From Achromobacter sp. Marseille-Q4962 (lineage in GTDB: Bacteria > Pseudomonadota > Gammaproteobacteria > Burkholderiales > Burkholderiaceae_B), in contig NZ_CALSFU010000002.1 in the NCBI RefSeq assembly GCF_943737005.1, forward strand, positions 186,001 through 250,000: a DNA stretch of 64,000 nucleotides. The letters are read 5' to 3'. Numbering within the stretch: the stretch's first letter is position 1; the number at the start of each line of letters is the position of its first letter. A model generated the notes under the pieces. That model searched no databases. It had not been told where the DNA came from and worked only from the letters and a program-made list of their open reading frames with translations. The position numbers and the translations under genes were made by a program. Shown piece by piece: positions 47,516-56,262 of the stretch.

Positions 47516-47825
47516 CGATGCAAGGCTGCGGCTCCCAACGCGCCCGCGCGGCGCGGAGTTCCCGTTTCCCGCTGCGGCGCCGGGCGCAATGTCGCCCGCA
47601 CCGCCGCCCGCGATGTCGTTCGCACTCCCGGCTGCAACGCGGACTCCGATCGCGGCTGCCGGCCTTGCCCTCCGTGCGGACCTGCGGCCGTGGCGGCCGC
47701 GGGCCCTGCACCCGCTGGCGGGCTGTCGTCCCCCCGGGCTCTGCGTCCGCGAGGGCAGACGGATGCCGCCGCGCGTTTTCCCTTTGTCCTTTCCCGATTC
47801 TCCAATCCCATTTCCTGTTCCTGTT
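47516..47825. other. Gap of 310 bases before the second fimbrial chaperone
   Basis: GC-rich, no recognisable gene, no clear hairpin with a T-run. The last 60 bases, before the chaperone start, are pyrimidine-rich (CCCTTTGTCCTTTCCC). It probably holds the leader of the chaperone gene. Confidence 0.5.
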
Positions 47826-48644
47826 ATGTGCCGCACTTTCTCGAAACCGTTTTGTTTCTGCTTGTTGGCGGGGCTTGCCCTGCTTGCGCTGGGCGCATCG
47901 GTCCAGGCGTCGGACCTCGCCTCGGGCCCGGGTTCGGCCGCCTCCGTCGAGGGCGGATTGTCGTTCGGCGGAGGATCCCGCTATGTGCTCAAGGAAGGGC
48001 GCAAGAAAGAAACCATGCTGATCTCCAATGACAGCAATATTCCGATGCTGGTGCAGACCACGATCGACTGGGGCGATGGCCGCGCCAGCGAGGATGTGCC
48101 GCTGGCGGTGAGCCGGCCGATGCTGGTCCTGGAGCCGCACGAGTCCAAGGCGGTGGAGATCTATTTCCAGGGCTCGGGCCTGCCGCGCGACCGCGAGTCG
48201 TTTTTCCTGTTGAGCGCGACCGGCGTGCCCCGGATCACCGAGCCGCACCATAACTCGATGGCGGTCGCCTTGCGCCATCGGTTCAAGTTGTTCTACCGGC
48301 CCGCCTTCGCATCCGAGCATGTCGAAGACGTGCCCGAGAAGCTGGGCTGGGAGCTCCGCAAGGCGTCGGGCGCGGCGGGCGCCGCCGTGGTGGTGTCCAA
48401 TCCCACGCTGTTCTACACGACCATGACCGAAGTGCAGGCCCTGGACGCGCAGGGCGGGCCGTGCGGGGAGCCCTTGAACCATATCATGGTGGCCCCGCTG
48501 GCCGAGGCCGCGCTGGCCGAGCTGAATTGCCCCGCGGCCTCGGTGCTGACGTACCAGTACATCGGCGATTCGGGATTGCCGCGGCCTTACCGCGTGCAGT
48601 TGCAGGCCGGCCGGAAATCCGCCGCCCAGGCCGGAGAGAACTGA
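47826..48644 (+). CDS. Second, divergent fimbrial chaperone
   Basis: A 272-residue periplasmic Ig-like chaperone. The signal peptide ends near S-V-Q-A-S-D. Family signs are Y-V-L-K-E-G-R-K-K-E-T-M-L-I-S-N, P-M-L-V-L-E-P-H-E-S-K near residue 95, L-P-R-D-R-E-S-F-F-L-L near 120 and F-K-L-F-Y-R-P near 155. The usual L-N-V-L-E-I-P is replaced by L-S-A-T-G-V-P, and a pair of cysteines near 216 and 238 suggests an extra disulphide in domain 2. It differs greatly from the first chaperone and may serve another subunit, perhaps the small secreted protein. Confidence 0.85.
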   Translation: MCRTFSKPFCFCLLAGLALLALGASVQASDLASGPGSAASVEGGLSFGGGSRYVLKEGRKKETMLISNDSNIPMLVQTTIDWGDGRASEDVPLAVSRPMLVLEPHESKAVEIYFQGSGLPRDRESFFLLSATGVPRITEPHHNSMAVALRHRFKLFYRPAFASEHVEDVPEKLGWELRKASGAAGAAVVVSNPTLFYTTMTEVQALDAQGGPCGEPLNHIMVAPLAEAALAELNCPAASVLTYQYIGDSGLPRPYRVQLQAGRKSAAQAGEN

Positions 48645-49042
48645 ACGGCTGGACGCGGCGGGGCCGCGTGAGGCCGGGCCGCGCGAGGCGGAATCAAGTC
48701 AGGCGGAATCAAGTCAGGCGGAATCAAGTCAGGCCGGGCCGCGCCGGCTGCTACACTTGGACGCGGCCGACGGCAGGGCGCTGTTTCCCTGCGCCGTCCG
48801 CCGCGCTGCCGGCAGCGTCCAGGGCGATACGCGTCAGGATCAACGCGCTCATCGTCCGCGGTTTCGCGCGCGGTCCGCTGGCGCGCCAGCGCCTCGGGCG
48901 TGCCCCGTGCGGCCGGCTTTCTCCTATCCATCCAGGCATCGCGTCGACAGGGCTCGCAATCCGGGGCGGCGCGGCCGTCTCCGGACAGCCTCGCGCCGGC
49001 GGGCGCGGGCGGAGGCATGCGCACACAATAAGGAAATAGAAC
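48645..49042. other. Gap of 398 bases with a tandem array
   Basis: Holds the 15-bp array at 48686-48730, flanked on both sides by AGGCCGGGCCGCGC (48671-48684 and 48731-48744). The remaining 300 bases show no recognisable gene. AATAAGGAAATAGAAC before the antiporter GTG is its ribosome-binding region. Confidence 0.7.
48686..48730. repeat. 15-bp tandem repeat, 3 perfect copies
   Basis: AGGCGGAATCAAGTC is repeated at 48686, 48701 and 48716 without mismatch, just after the end of the second fimbrial chaperone gene. Confidence 0.97.
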
Positions 49043-50296
49043 GTGGTCGAACTGGACACTATCGCGGCGGTAATTTTCGCCGTGGCCCTCTTGCATACGT
49101 TTTGCGCGCCGCTGTTTCTCAAGGCGGCTCATCGCAGCAAGCGGCACGGCGGGCTGCTGCATCTGCTGGGCGAGGTGGAGGTGGTGTTCGGCTTCTGGGC
49201 CGGCGTGCTGCTGATCGCAATGGCGCTGGCCGCGACATCCGGCCAGGCGCTGCGCTATGCGGAAACCCGCAACTACACGGAGCCAGCCTTCGTGTTCGTG
49301 GTGATGGTGATCGCCGCGTCGCTGCCCGTCCTGACGGCGGTGATGCGTTGCGTGGAAGGGCTGGCGCGGCTGCTGCCGGTTCCTCCGGCCACGGCCAAGG
49401 CCTGGCTGTGCCTGAGCGCGGTGCCGCTGGCGGGCTCGCTCATCACCGAGCCGGCGGCCATGACGATCGCGGCGCTGATGCTGGGACCGCAGGTGTTCCA
49501 CCGCGGCATGCCGGAGCGGCTCAAGTATGTTGCGATCGGCGTGCTGTTCGTGAACATATCGGTGGGCGGCACGCTGACGTCTTACGCCGCGCCGCCGGTG
49601 CTCATGGTGGCGTCCACCTGGGGCTGGGACAGCGCCTTCATGTTCCAAGCCTTCGGCTGGAAGGCCGCCCTGGCCGTGTTCGTGAACGCCACCGCCGCGA
49701 CGCTGCTGCTGCGTCCGCATCTGCGCGCGCCAGACGTGATGGGCCGGGGGCAGCAGTCGCCGCGCGTGTCGCCAGTGGTTATCGCGGTGCACCTGGCTTT
49801 TCTGGTGGCGGTGGTGCTGGCGGCGCACCACCCGATTGTGTTCCTCGGGCTGTTCCTGTTCTTCCTGGGCTATACGCAGGCGTATCCGGCCAGCCAGAAC
49901 CGGCTCATTATCAAGGAGGCGCTGCTGGTGGGATTCTTCCTGGCCGGACTGGTGGTGCTGGGCGGCATGCAGCAATGGTGGCTGCAGCCCATCGTGAGCG
50001 GGCTGCAGCCCGTGGCGCTCTTCTTCGGCGCGCTGGGCCTGACGGCCATTACCGACAACGCCGCGCTGACCTACCTGGGCTCGCTCATCGAGGGCATTTC
50101 GGACGCGTCGAAGTACATGCTGGTGGCGGGCGCGGTGGCCGGCGGCGGGCTGACCGTGATCGCCAATGCGCCGAATCCCGCCGGCGTGGCGCTGCTGCGG
50201 GGGGCGTTCCAGAACGGCGCGGTGGGCATGGGCGGCCTGCTGCTGGGCGCGCTGGCGCCCACGGCGGTGGCCGCCGCGGCCCTGTTCCTGCTCTGA
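49043..50296 (+). CDS. Putative Na+/H+ antiporter-like membrane protein
   Basis: A 417-residue integral membrane protein with about 11 hydrophobic segments. Conserved-looking half-membrane motifs include G-S-L-I-T-E-P-A-A-M-T near residue 135 and T-A-I-T-D-N-A-A-L-T-Y near 335, matching the T-E-P/T-D-N pairs of ion-transporter superfamily antiporters annotated as putative Na+/H+ antiporters in proteobacteria. GTG is the start, after AAGGAAAT. It stands alone, with the fimbrial cluster before it and a decayed TpsB gene convergent after it. Confidence 0.7.
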   Translation: MVELDTIAAVIFAVALLHTFCAPLFLKAAHRSKRHGGLLHLLGEVEVVFGFWAGVLLIAMALAATSGQALRYAETRNYTEPAFVFVVMVIAASLPVLTAVMRCVEGLARLLPVPPATAKAWLCLSAVPLAGSLITEPAAMTIAALMLGPQVFHRGMPERLKYVAIGVLFVNISVGGTLTSYAAPPVLMVASTWGWDSAFMFQAFGWKAALAVFVNATAATLLLRPHLRAPDVMGRGQQSPRVSPVVIAVHLAFLVAVVLAAHHPIVFLGLFLFFLGYTQAYPASQNRLIIKEALLVGFFLAGLVVLGGMQQWWLQPIVSGLQPVALFFGALGLTAITDNAALTYLGSLIEGISDASKYMLVAGAVAGGGLTVIANAPNPAGVALLRGAFQNGAVGMGGLLLGALAPTAVAAAALFLL

Positions 50297-51888
50297 CGCG
50301 CCGCGGCATCCCGGCGCCGGGCCGCGGCGGCCACCGCCAGAACACGACCAGAACACGACTGGAACACGTATTGCGCGGTCACCCAGACAAGCGGCTTGCG
50401 GTCGCGGCTGTCGGACTCCGGCTTGCCGCCGTCGGTGCGCCAGGCCGCGGTGGCCTCGGCGCGCCAGCTCCCCACGGCCACGCGCGCGCCCAGGCCGGCG
50501 CCGGCGATGCGGCGGAAGTTCTCGCCCGGCTGCCAGGGCCGGGCGGCGTATTGCACACGGCCGGCGTCGCAGAACAGGAAAGGCGTGACCGGCCCGGCCG
50601 CGTAGCGCAGCTCGATCTGCGTGAGCCAGCCGCGGTCGCCATAGCCTTCGCCCACCGGATCGGCGCGCACGCCCGCCGGCCCGCCCGGGCCGAAATCCTC
50701 GGAGGAGTCCAGGTTGTCGCGGGTCCATTGCCCGCCGAAGCGCCCGTACAGGCTCCAGCGCGGCGCCAGCGATTGCAGGCGGGCAATGTCCAGGTTCACC
50801 GTGCTGAAATGGCCAGCGCTGCGGGCCGTGAGGCTGTCCGCCTCGGCCAGGGCTCCGCCCAGGTTCAGGTGCCCCACCGTCCAGTTCAGCGCGCCGTAGG
50901 TGACGCCGCCGCCCAGGCCGTCGCGCAGGTCGAACTGGGCGCGGAAGGGCACACGGTTGCTGGACTTGTTCTGGCGCACGTCGGCGGCGCGGTAGTCGTC
51001 GCGCAGCTTCTTGTGCTGGAAGTCCACGCCCAGGGTCAGGTTGCGCGACTGCGAGCGCACGAGCGGATAGCGCAGGCCCGCGCTGGCCACCTGCGCCGTG
51101 CCGCGCGCGTCCAGGTCGCTGAAGTCCTTGCCCGGCTGGTAGCCGGTATCGCCGTAGCCGACCTGGCCGCGCAGGCCGGCGCTGCCCAGCGACAGGCTGT
51201 AGCCCACGTCGCCGAAGTAGAGGTCTTCGCTGGTGCCCTGTGCGCGCACGGTGATCTGGTCGCCCGCCAGGAAGGGGCTGTTGACGGCCAGGCTGGCGTT
51301 GGCGCGGTACTGCCCGGTATAGCGGTTGTCCTGGTTGTCCAGGCCCACGCTGCCATTGACGCGGTCGCCGCGCTGGACCTGGACCGGGAGATCGCCCGCG
51401 CCGAGATCCGGGCCAGGACGGATGGACGGCGTGGCCGTCACGCCCGGCAGGTCCGACAGCAGCAGCGCGGCGCGTTCCAGCGGCGCGCTTTCGATGACTT
51501 CGCCGCCGCGCAGCGGACGCAGGTAGTCCTGCGCCGCGGCCGCCAGCTTCGGGTCGCCCTCGGCGCGCACCTGCCCGTAGCGGCCTTCCAGCACTTGCAG
51601 GCGCAGCACGCCGTCATGCAGGTCCTGGGCCGGCAGGCAGACGCGGGCGAAGGGGTAGCCGGTTTCGCGGTAGTAGCGCGTGAGTGGGTAGGCCAGCTCC
51701 TGCAGGCCCGCCAGATCACAGGTGCGGTCCTGGTAGTTGCCGAGGCGGGCGAGCAGCTGGCTCGCGGTATAGACGCTGTTGCCGGCGAGGTCGATGCGCG
51801 AGATGCGGACTTCGGGTCCGCCGGGCCGGGCCGGCGCGGGCAGCGGGCTGTCGAGGTTGAGCGGGCGCGGCGCGGCACTGGCTGGCCG
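50071..51888 (-). pseudogene. TpsB/FhaC-type two-partner secretion transporter, 5'-truncated and with lost stop
   Basis: The frame encodes a POTRA segment (V-R-I-S-R-I-D-L-A-G-N-S-V-Y, Y-Y-R-E-T-G-Y-P-F-A-R-V) and the 16-strand barrel of ShlB/FhaC proteins, with V-G-L-D-N-Q-D-N-R-Y-T-G near the first strand. The natural C-terminus would be V-T-A-Q-Y-V-F at 50362; the next codon is CAG where a stop is expected, and the frame runs on to 50071. At the 5' end there is no start codon: the homologous part begins near 51866, and an in-frame stop lies at 51889. The signal peptide and first helix are gone. The substrate TpsA gene is not in the window. Confidence 0.85.
50341..50373. repeat. Imperfect 11-bp triplication at the TpsB 3' end
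   Basis: AACACGACCAG, AACACGACTGG and AACACGTATTG lie in tandem exactly where the TpsB stop codon should be. Expansion or mutation here may explain the stop loss. Confidence 0.75.
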
Positions 51889-52439
51889 TCATCGACATCG
51901 GCCTGCCCGACGGCTGCGGGCTGGATCTGGTGCGCGCGCTGCGCGGCGCGCGCGAACAGGTGGGCATCGTACTGTTTTCGGCGCGCAATACCGGCGCCGA
52001 CCGCATCGCGGGGCTGAACCTGGGGGCCGACCACTATCTGGGCAAGGGCTGCGACCTGGACGAGCTGGCGGCAGTCCTGGCCTCGCTCGTGCGCAGGCTG
52101 GGCCTGGACCGGCCGGCCCTGCAGGCGGCCGAGCCGGAATGGGTGCTGGAAGCCGGCCCGCGGCGGCTGCGCGTGCCCGGCGCGCCGGCCGTTCCGCTGT
52201 CGCAGCAGGACCTGCTGGTGCTGCGCTGCCTGATGGAACGGCCCGGCGCGGGCATCAGCCGCCGGCAGATCGTGGAGGCGCTGGGCGCCGATTATCTCGA
52301 CTACGACCAGCGCCGGCTGGACACGCAGATGCGCAGGCTGCGCCGGCGCGTGCAGGAGATCAGCGGGCAGGCGCTGCCCGTCAAGACGCTGCGCAACAGC
52401 GGCTGCTGTTTCTACAGCAGGGCACAGGTGCGGGCCTGA
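51870..52439 (+). pseudogene. OmpR-type response regulator lacking its first 45-50 residues
   Basis: The frame starts in the receiver at W-L-A-V-I-D-I-G-L-P-D-G-C-G, which contains the phospho-acceptor Asp. It continues with F-S-A-R, Lys in Y-L-G-K-G-C, and a winged-helix output domain with V-P-L-S-Q-Q-D-L-L-V-L-R and Y-D-Q-R-R-L-D-T-Q-M-R-R-L. The first beta strand with the acidic pair is missing and no start codon precedes. It meets the truncated TpsB gene head to head at about 51860-51880, so one deletion removed both 5' ends. An internal start at 51930 would omit the Asp. Confidence 0.85.
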
Positions 52440-52580
52440 GGCCGCGGTCGGATTTTTCCGTAGCCCAGATATTGATTTTGTGACATCATATTTTGGGATT
52501 TTCGGGCAGGCCCGCGGGCCGGTCCGGCTGCGCGGGCGCGCCGTGTCCGCGCCCATTCCCGTTCCGGATGCCTACGTCTC

Positions 52581-53837
52581 ATGCCGCCCGCCCCGCCTGC
52601 CGCTTCCTCCTGGTCCGCCCTGCGTCCCGCGCTGCCCATCCTGATCGGCGCTTCCCTCATGCTCAGCCTGTCGATGGGGCTGCGCCAGAGCCTGGGCATT
52701 TTCGTGCCGCCGCTCACGCGCGACCTGGGCATTTCGGTGAGCGATTTCACCCTGGCCGTGTCGGTGCAGAACCTCACCTGGGGCGCGCTGCAGCCGTTCG
52801 CGGGCGCCCTGGTGACGCGCCACGGATTCCGGCCGCTGATGATGGCGGGCTCGGCGCTGTACCTGCTGGGCATGCTGCTGTTCACGTTCGCCGACGGCCT
52901 GCCGGGCGTGCTGCTGGGGGCGGGCCTGGCCGTGGGCGTGTCCATGGCCTGTACCGGCAGCGCGGTGGCCATGGCCGCCTCGCTGCGGCCGGTGCCTCCG
53001 GCCCTGCGCAGCCTGGTGCTGGGCATCGTGTCGTCCTGCGGCTCGGTGGGCGCGATGCTGGCGGCGCCGCTGGGCCAGCACGTCATCCAGCAGGCGGATT
53101 GGCGCATGGGCGGCGCGGCGTTCGCGCTGCTGGCGCTGGCGATGCTGCCCGCCGCCTGGTTCGCGGGCAAGGTGGATGCCTTGCCCCGGCCGCCCGCGCC
53201 CGCCATGCCCGATGGCCGCGAAGCCACGGCGCGCGACGTGCTGCGCGCCGCCTCGCGCAACCTGCCGTTCGTGGTGATGGCGGTGGCGTACTTCGTGTGC
53301 GGCATGCAGCTTATCTTCCTGTCCACGCACCTGCCCACGTACCTGGACCTGTGCGGCATGGACCCGATGCTGTCGGCGCAGGCCCTGGCCATCATCGGCG
53401 GCTTCAACGCGCTGGGCAGCCTTTTCTTCGGCTGGGCGGGCGGGCGCTGGAACAAACAGGTGCTGCTGGGCGGCATCTACGCGCTGCGCTCGGCGGCCAT
53501 CGTCTGGTTCTTCCACGCCCTGCCCACGCCCGGCGGCACGCTGGTGTTCGCGGCCATCATGGGTTTTCTGTGGCTGGGCGTGGTGCCTCTGGTGTCGGGC
53601 TGGGTAGCCGAGACGTTCGGGCTGCGCTGGCAGGCCATGCTGGTGGGCGTGGCGTTCTGCAGCCACCAGCTGGGCAGCTTCATGGGCGCGATGGGCGGAG
53701 GGCTGGTCTACGACATGTTGCACAGCTACACGCTGGCGTGGCAGCTGGCGGCCGGCATCGGCCTGGCGGCCGGGCTGGTGCAGATGGCCGTGGCCAGCCT
53801 GCCCAGGGGACCGGCCGCGCCGGCCGCCGCCGGCTAG
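52581..53837 (+). CDS. Major facilitator superfamily transporter (OFA/monocarboxylate type)
   Basis: A 418-residue membrane protein with 12 hydrophobic segments. It has S-M-G-L-R-Q-S-L-G-I-F-V-P-P-L-T-R-D near residue 35, the MFS loop V-T-R-H-G-F-R-P-L between segments 2 and 3, and F-G-W-A-G-G-R-W-N-K-Q in the second half. The S-x-G-x-R-x-x-x-G-x-F-x-x-P-L pattern is common in oxalate/monocarboxylate-type MFS permeases of Burkholderiales. It converges on the P450 gene, so co-regulation is not implied. Confidence 0.85.
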   Translation: MPPAPPAASSWSALRPALPILIGASLMLSLSMGLRQSLGIFVPPLTRDLGISVSDFTLAVSVQNLTWGALQPFAGALVTRHGFRPLMMAGSALYLLGMLLFTFADGLPGVLLGAGLAVGVSMACTGSAVAMAASLRPVPPALRSLVLGIVSSCGSVGAMLAAPLGQHVIQQADWRMGGAAFALLALAMLPAAWFAGKVDALPRPPAPAMPDGREATARDVLRAASRNLPFVVMAVAYFVCGMQLIFLSTHLPTYLDLCGMDPMLSAQALAIIGGFNALGSLFFGWAGGRWNKQVLLGGIYALRSAAIVWFFHALPTPGGTLVFAAIMGFLWLGVVPLVSGWVAETFGLRWQAMLVGVAFCSHQLGSFMGAMGGGLVYDMLHSYTLAWQLAAGIGLAAGLVQMAVASLPRGPAAPAAAG

Positions 53838-53858
53838 GATGGCCTTCGACGGCCGGCC

Positions 53859-56204
53859 CTAGAGCTCCAGCACCAGCTTGCCGCCGCCGCAGGCGCGCGA
53901 GCAGCAGGCCATCATGCGGTCGTTGGCGTCGCGCTCGGCCCGCGTGAGCACCACGTCGCGGTGGTCGACGCGGCCTTCGAGCACGCGCACTTCGCAGGAG
54001 CCGCAAAGCCCTTCTTCGCAATCGCTCTGCACGTCGATATTGGCCGCGCGCAGCGTGGCCAGCAGCGTGCGGTCGGCGGGCACGGCGAGCGTCAGGCCCG
54101 AATCCTTGAGCGTGACTTCGAAGGGCTGTTCCTTGTCCGGGTCCAGCGCGCCCAGCGTGGAATGGAAATGCTCCACCCGCAGCGCATCTTCGGGCCAGGA
54201 GGCGCAGTATTGCGCCAGCGCGTCCAGCAAAGCCTGCGGGCCGCAGGCATAGATCTGGGTGCCGGCCTGCGGCGCGGCGAGCAGGGCCGCGTAGTCGGCG
54301 CGTGTGCCTTCGTCGCGGACATGCAGGCGCAGCCGGTCGCCGTGCCGCGCCGCCAGTTCGTCCACCAGCGCCATCGAAGACCGGCTGCGGCCGCTGTAGT
54401 GCAATTCGTAGTCCAGCCCCAGTTCCTGCGCGCGGCGCGCCATGGCGCTGATCGGCGTGATGCCGATGCCGCCGGCGATGAGGATGAGGCGCCGGGCGTT
54501 TTCGTCGAGACGGAAGTGGTTGCGCGGCCCGCGGATGCGCAGGCGGTCGCCGGGCCTGACGTGGTCGTGGATCCAGCGCGAGCCGCCGCGTCCCTCGTCT
54601 TCGCGCAGCACGGCGATCTCCAGCATGTCGGCGCGCGCCGGGTCGCCGCAGAGCGAGTACTGGCGCGACATGCCGGTGTCGCCGCATTCCACGTCGATGT
54701 GCGAGCCCGGCGTCCAGCGCGGCAGGGGCTTGCCATCGGGCGAAACCAGGCGCAGGCGCAGGATGCCGTCGGCCACGATGTCGGCCGATTCGACCTGCAC
54801 CGTGCGGCTGATCGCGTGCGTGGAGGGTTCGCCGATGCGCACGGGGTGGCGCTCGGCCAGCACCTGCGGGCGCGCGCGCTCCGGATTGGCGGCCGGATCC
54901 CATTCCACCCACAGGTGTTCGGGGCCGCGGAACGAGGTGTTGGGCACATAGGTGAACCGCTGCTCGGCCAGCTTCATGTGCGGCAGCCGGCGGGTGAGCT
55001 CCTGCAGGAAGATCTGCATCTCCATGCGCGCCAGGTTCTTGCCCATGCACTGGTGCGAGCCGTAGCCGAAGGTGAGCTGGTCGCTGGCGTTGTCGCGCCG
55101 GATGTCGAACAGGTCGGCGTCGGCGAACTGGCTTTCGTCGTGGTTGGCCGACGAGGTGACGATGAGCAGCTTGGAGCCGGCCGGGATCTTCACGCCGGCG
55201 ATTTCCACGTCGCGCGTGGCGAGCCGGCGCCACGCGGCCACCGAGCCGTTGTGGCGCAGGCATTCCTCCACCGCGTTGGGAATGAGCGAGGGGTCTTCGC
55301 AGATCTCGTGCCAGGCCTGCGGATGCTGCAGCAGCAGCTTGATGGCGTTGGCCGAGGCGTTGGCGGTGGTTTCGTGCGCCGCCACGATGCCGGCCATCAT
55401 CATCGAATGCAGGTAGGAGTCGGTGACCACCTCGGGATGCAGCTTCTGCTTGCGGATGCCGTATTGCATCCAGCCCGGGCCGGACGGATCCTGGCGCATT
55501 TTCTCCAGGATGCGTCCGGCGAGCTGCCAGAAATTGCCCACCGCATGCGCCACGGCGACCTGTTCCTCGGGCTTGGGCCGGCCCCAGGTGTTGACGGTGT
55601 GCGCGATGGAATACTTGCGCAGCAGGTCCATGTCTTCTTCGGGCACGCCCAGGAAATGCAGCGCCACGGTGAGCGGCACTTCCCAGAGCATCTGGTCCAC
55701 CAGGTCGGCGCGGCCGTCGTCGATGAAGCGGTCCACGTACTCCCGCGTGAGCTGGCGCACCATGGGTTCGTGGTGCCGCAGCTCTTCGGGCGTGAACGGC
55801 TCCATCAGCACGCGGCGCCGGGGCATGTGCGCGGGCTCGTCTTCGTTGACCAGCGTGCGGCTCATGCCGTAGCCGTAGGATTCGAGCACCGCGTTGGCCT
55901 CGGGGCCGGTAGGCGTGATTTTCTCCAGCGCGATCGAGGGGCTGAAAGTGATGTTGTCGCGGAAGATGGCCTTGATGTCGTCGTAGCGGGTGACGACCCA
56001 GTAGCCCAGCTTGGGGCTGTAGAAAACCGGCTCCTGCTCGCGCGCCCAGCGCACGTAGGCGGGCGGGTCCTGCTGGTAGCCGTCGCCGAAAGGATCGAAC
56101 TCGGCGGCGCGCGGGCTGACGGGGCAGCCGGTGGGAGAGAGGGCGGACAGCGCGGCGTGGTCGACGGGACAGCCGCGGGCGGCGGGGGAAGGCGCTTGGT
56201 TCAT
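53859..56204 (-). CDS. Self-sufficient cytochrome P450 (CYP116B type) fused to a phthalate-dioxygenase-type reductase
   Basis: A 781-residue single-chain monooxygenase. The heme domain (1-425) has I-helix A-G-I-V-A-A-H-E-T-T-A-N near residue 275, the E-C-L-R of helix K near 315 and heme-Cys motif F-G-Y-G-S-H-Q-C-M-G near 380. The FMN/NAD(P)H reductase (about 445-675) has R-Q-Y-S-L-C-G and G-G-I-G-I-T-P-I-S. The 2Fe-2S domain (690-781) has D-C-E-E-G-L-C-G-S-C plus a later Cys in M-M-A-C-C. The order heme-FMN-FeS is that of P450RhF/CYP116B. It should hydroxylate or dealkylate small aromatics using NAD(P)H. A Bug receptor precedes it on the same strand. Confidence 0.94.
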   Translation of the reverse strand: MNQAPSPAARGCPVDHAALSALSPTGCPVSPRAAEFDPFGDGYQQDPPAYVRWAREQEPVFYSPKLGYWVVTRYDDIKAIFRDNITFSPSIALEKITPTGPEANAVLESYGYGMSRTLVNEDEPAHMPRRRVLMEPFTPEELRHHEPMVRQLTREYVDRFIDDGRADLVDQMLWEVPLTVALHFLGVPEEDMDLLRKYSIAHTVNTWGRPKPEEQVAVAHAVGNFWQLAGRILEKMRQDPSGPGWMQYGIRKQKLHPEVVTDSYLHSMMMAGIVAAHETTANASANAIKLLLQHPQAWHEICEDPSLIPNAVEECLRHNGSVAAWRRLATRDVEIAGVKIPAGSKLLIVTSSANHDESQFADADLFDIRRDNASDQLTFGYGSHQCMGKNLARMEMQIFLQELTRRLPHMKLAEQRFTYVPNTSFRGPEHLWVEWDPAANPERARPQVLAERHPVRIGEPSTHAISRTVQVESADIVADGILRLRLVSPDGKPLPRWTPGSHIDVECGDTGMSRQYSLCGDPARADMLEIAVLREDEGRGGSRWIHDHVRPGDRLRIRGPRNHFRLDENARRLILIAGGIGITPISAMARRAQELGLDYELHYSGRSRSSMALVDELAARHGDRLRLHVRDEGTRADYAALLAAPQAGTQIYACGPQALLDALAQYCASWPEDALRVEHFHSTLGALDPDKEQPFEVTLKDSGLTLAVPADRTLLATLRAANIDVQSDCEEGLCGSCEVRVLEGRVDHRDVVLTRAERDANDRMMACCSRACGGGKLVLEL

Positions 56205-56262
56205 GATGCGTGGCGGCAAGGCGTGAGACAGGGCGGCCCGCGCCGGCGGGCCGCGGAAGGCG

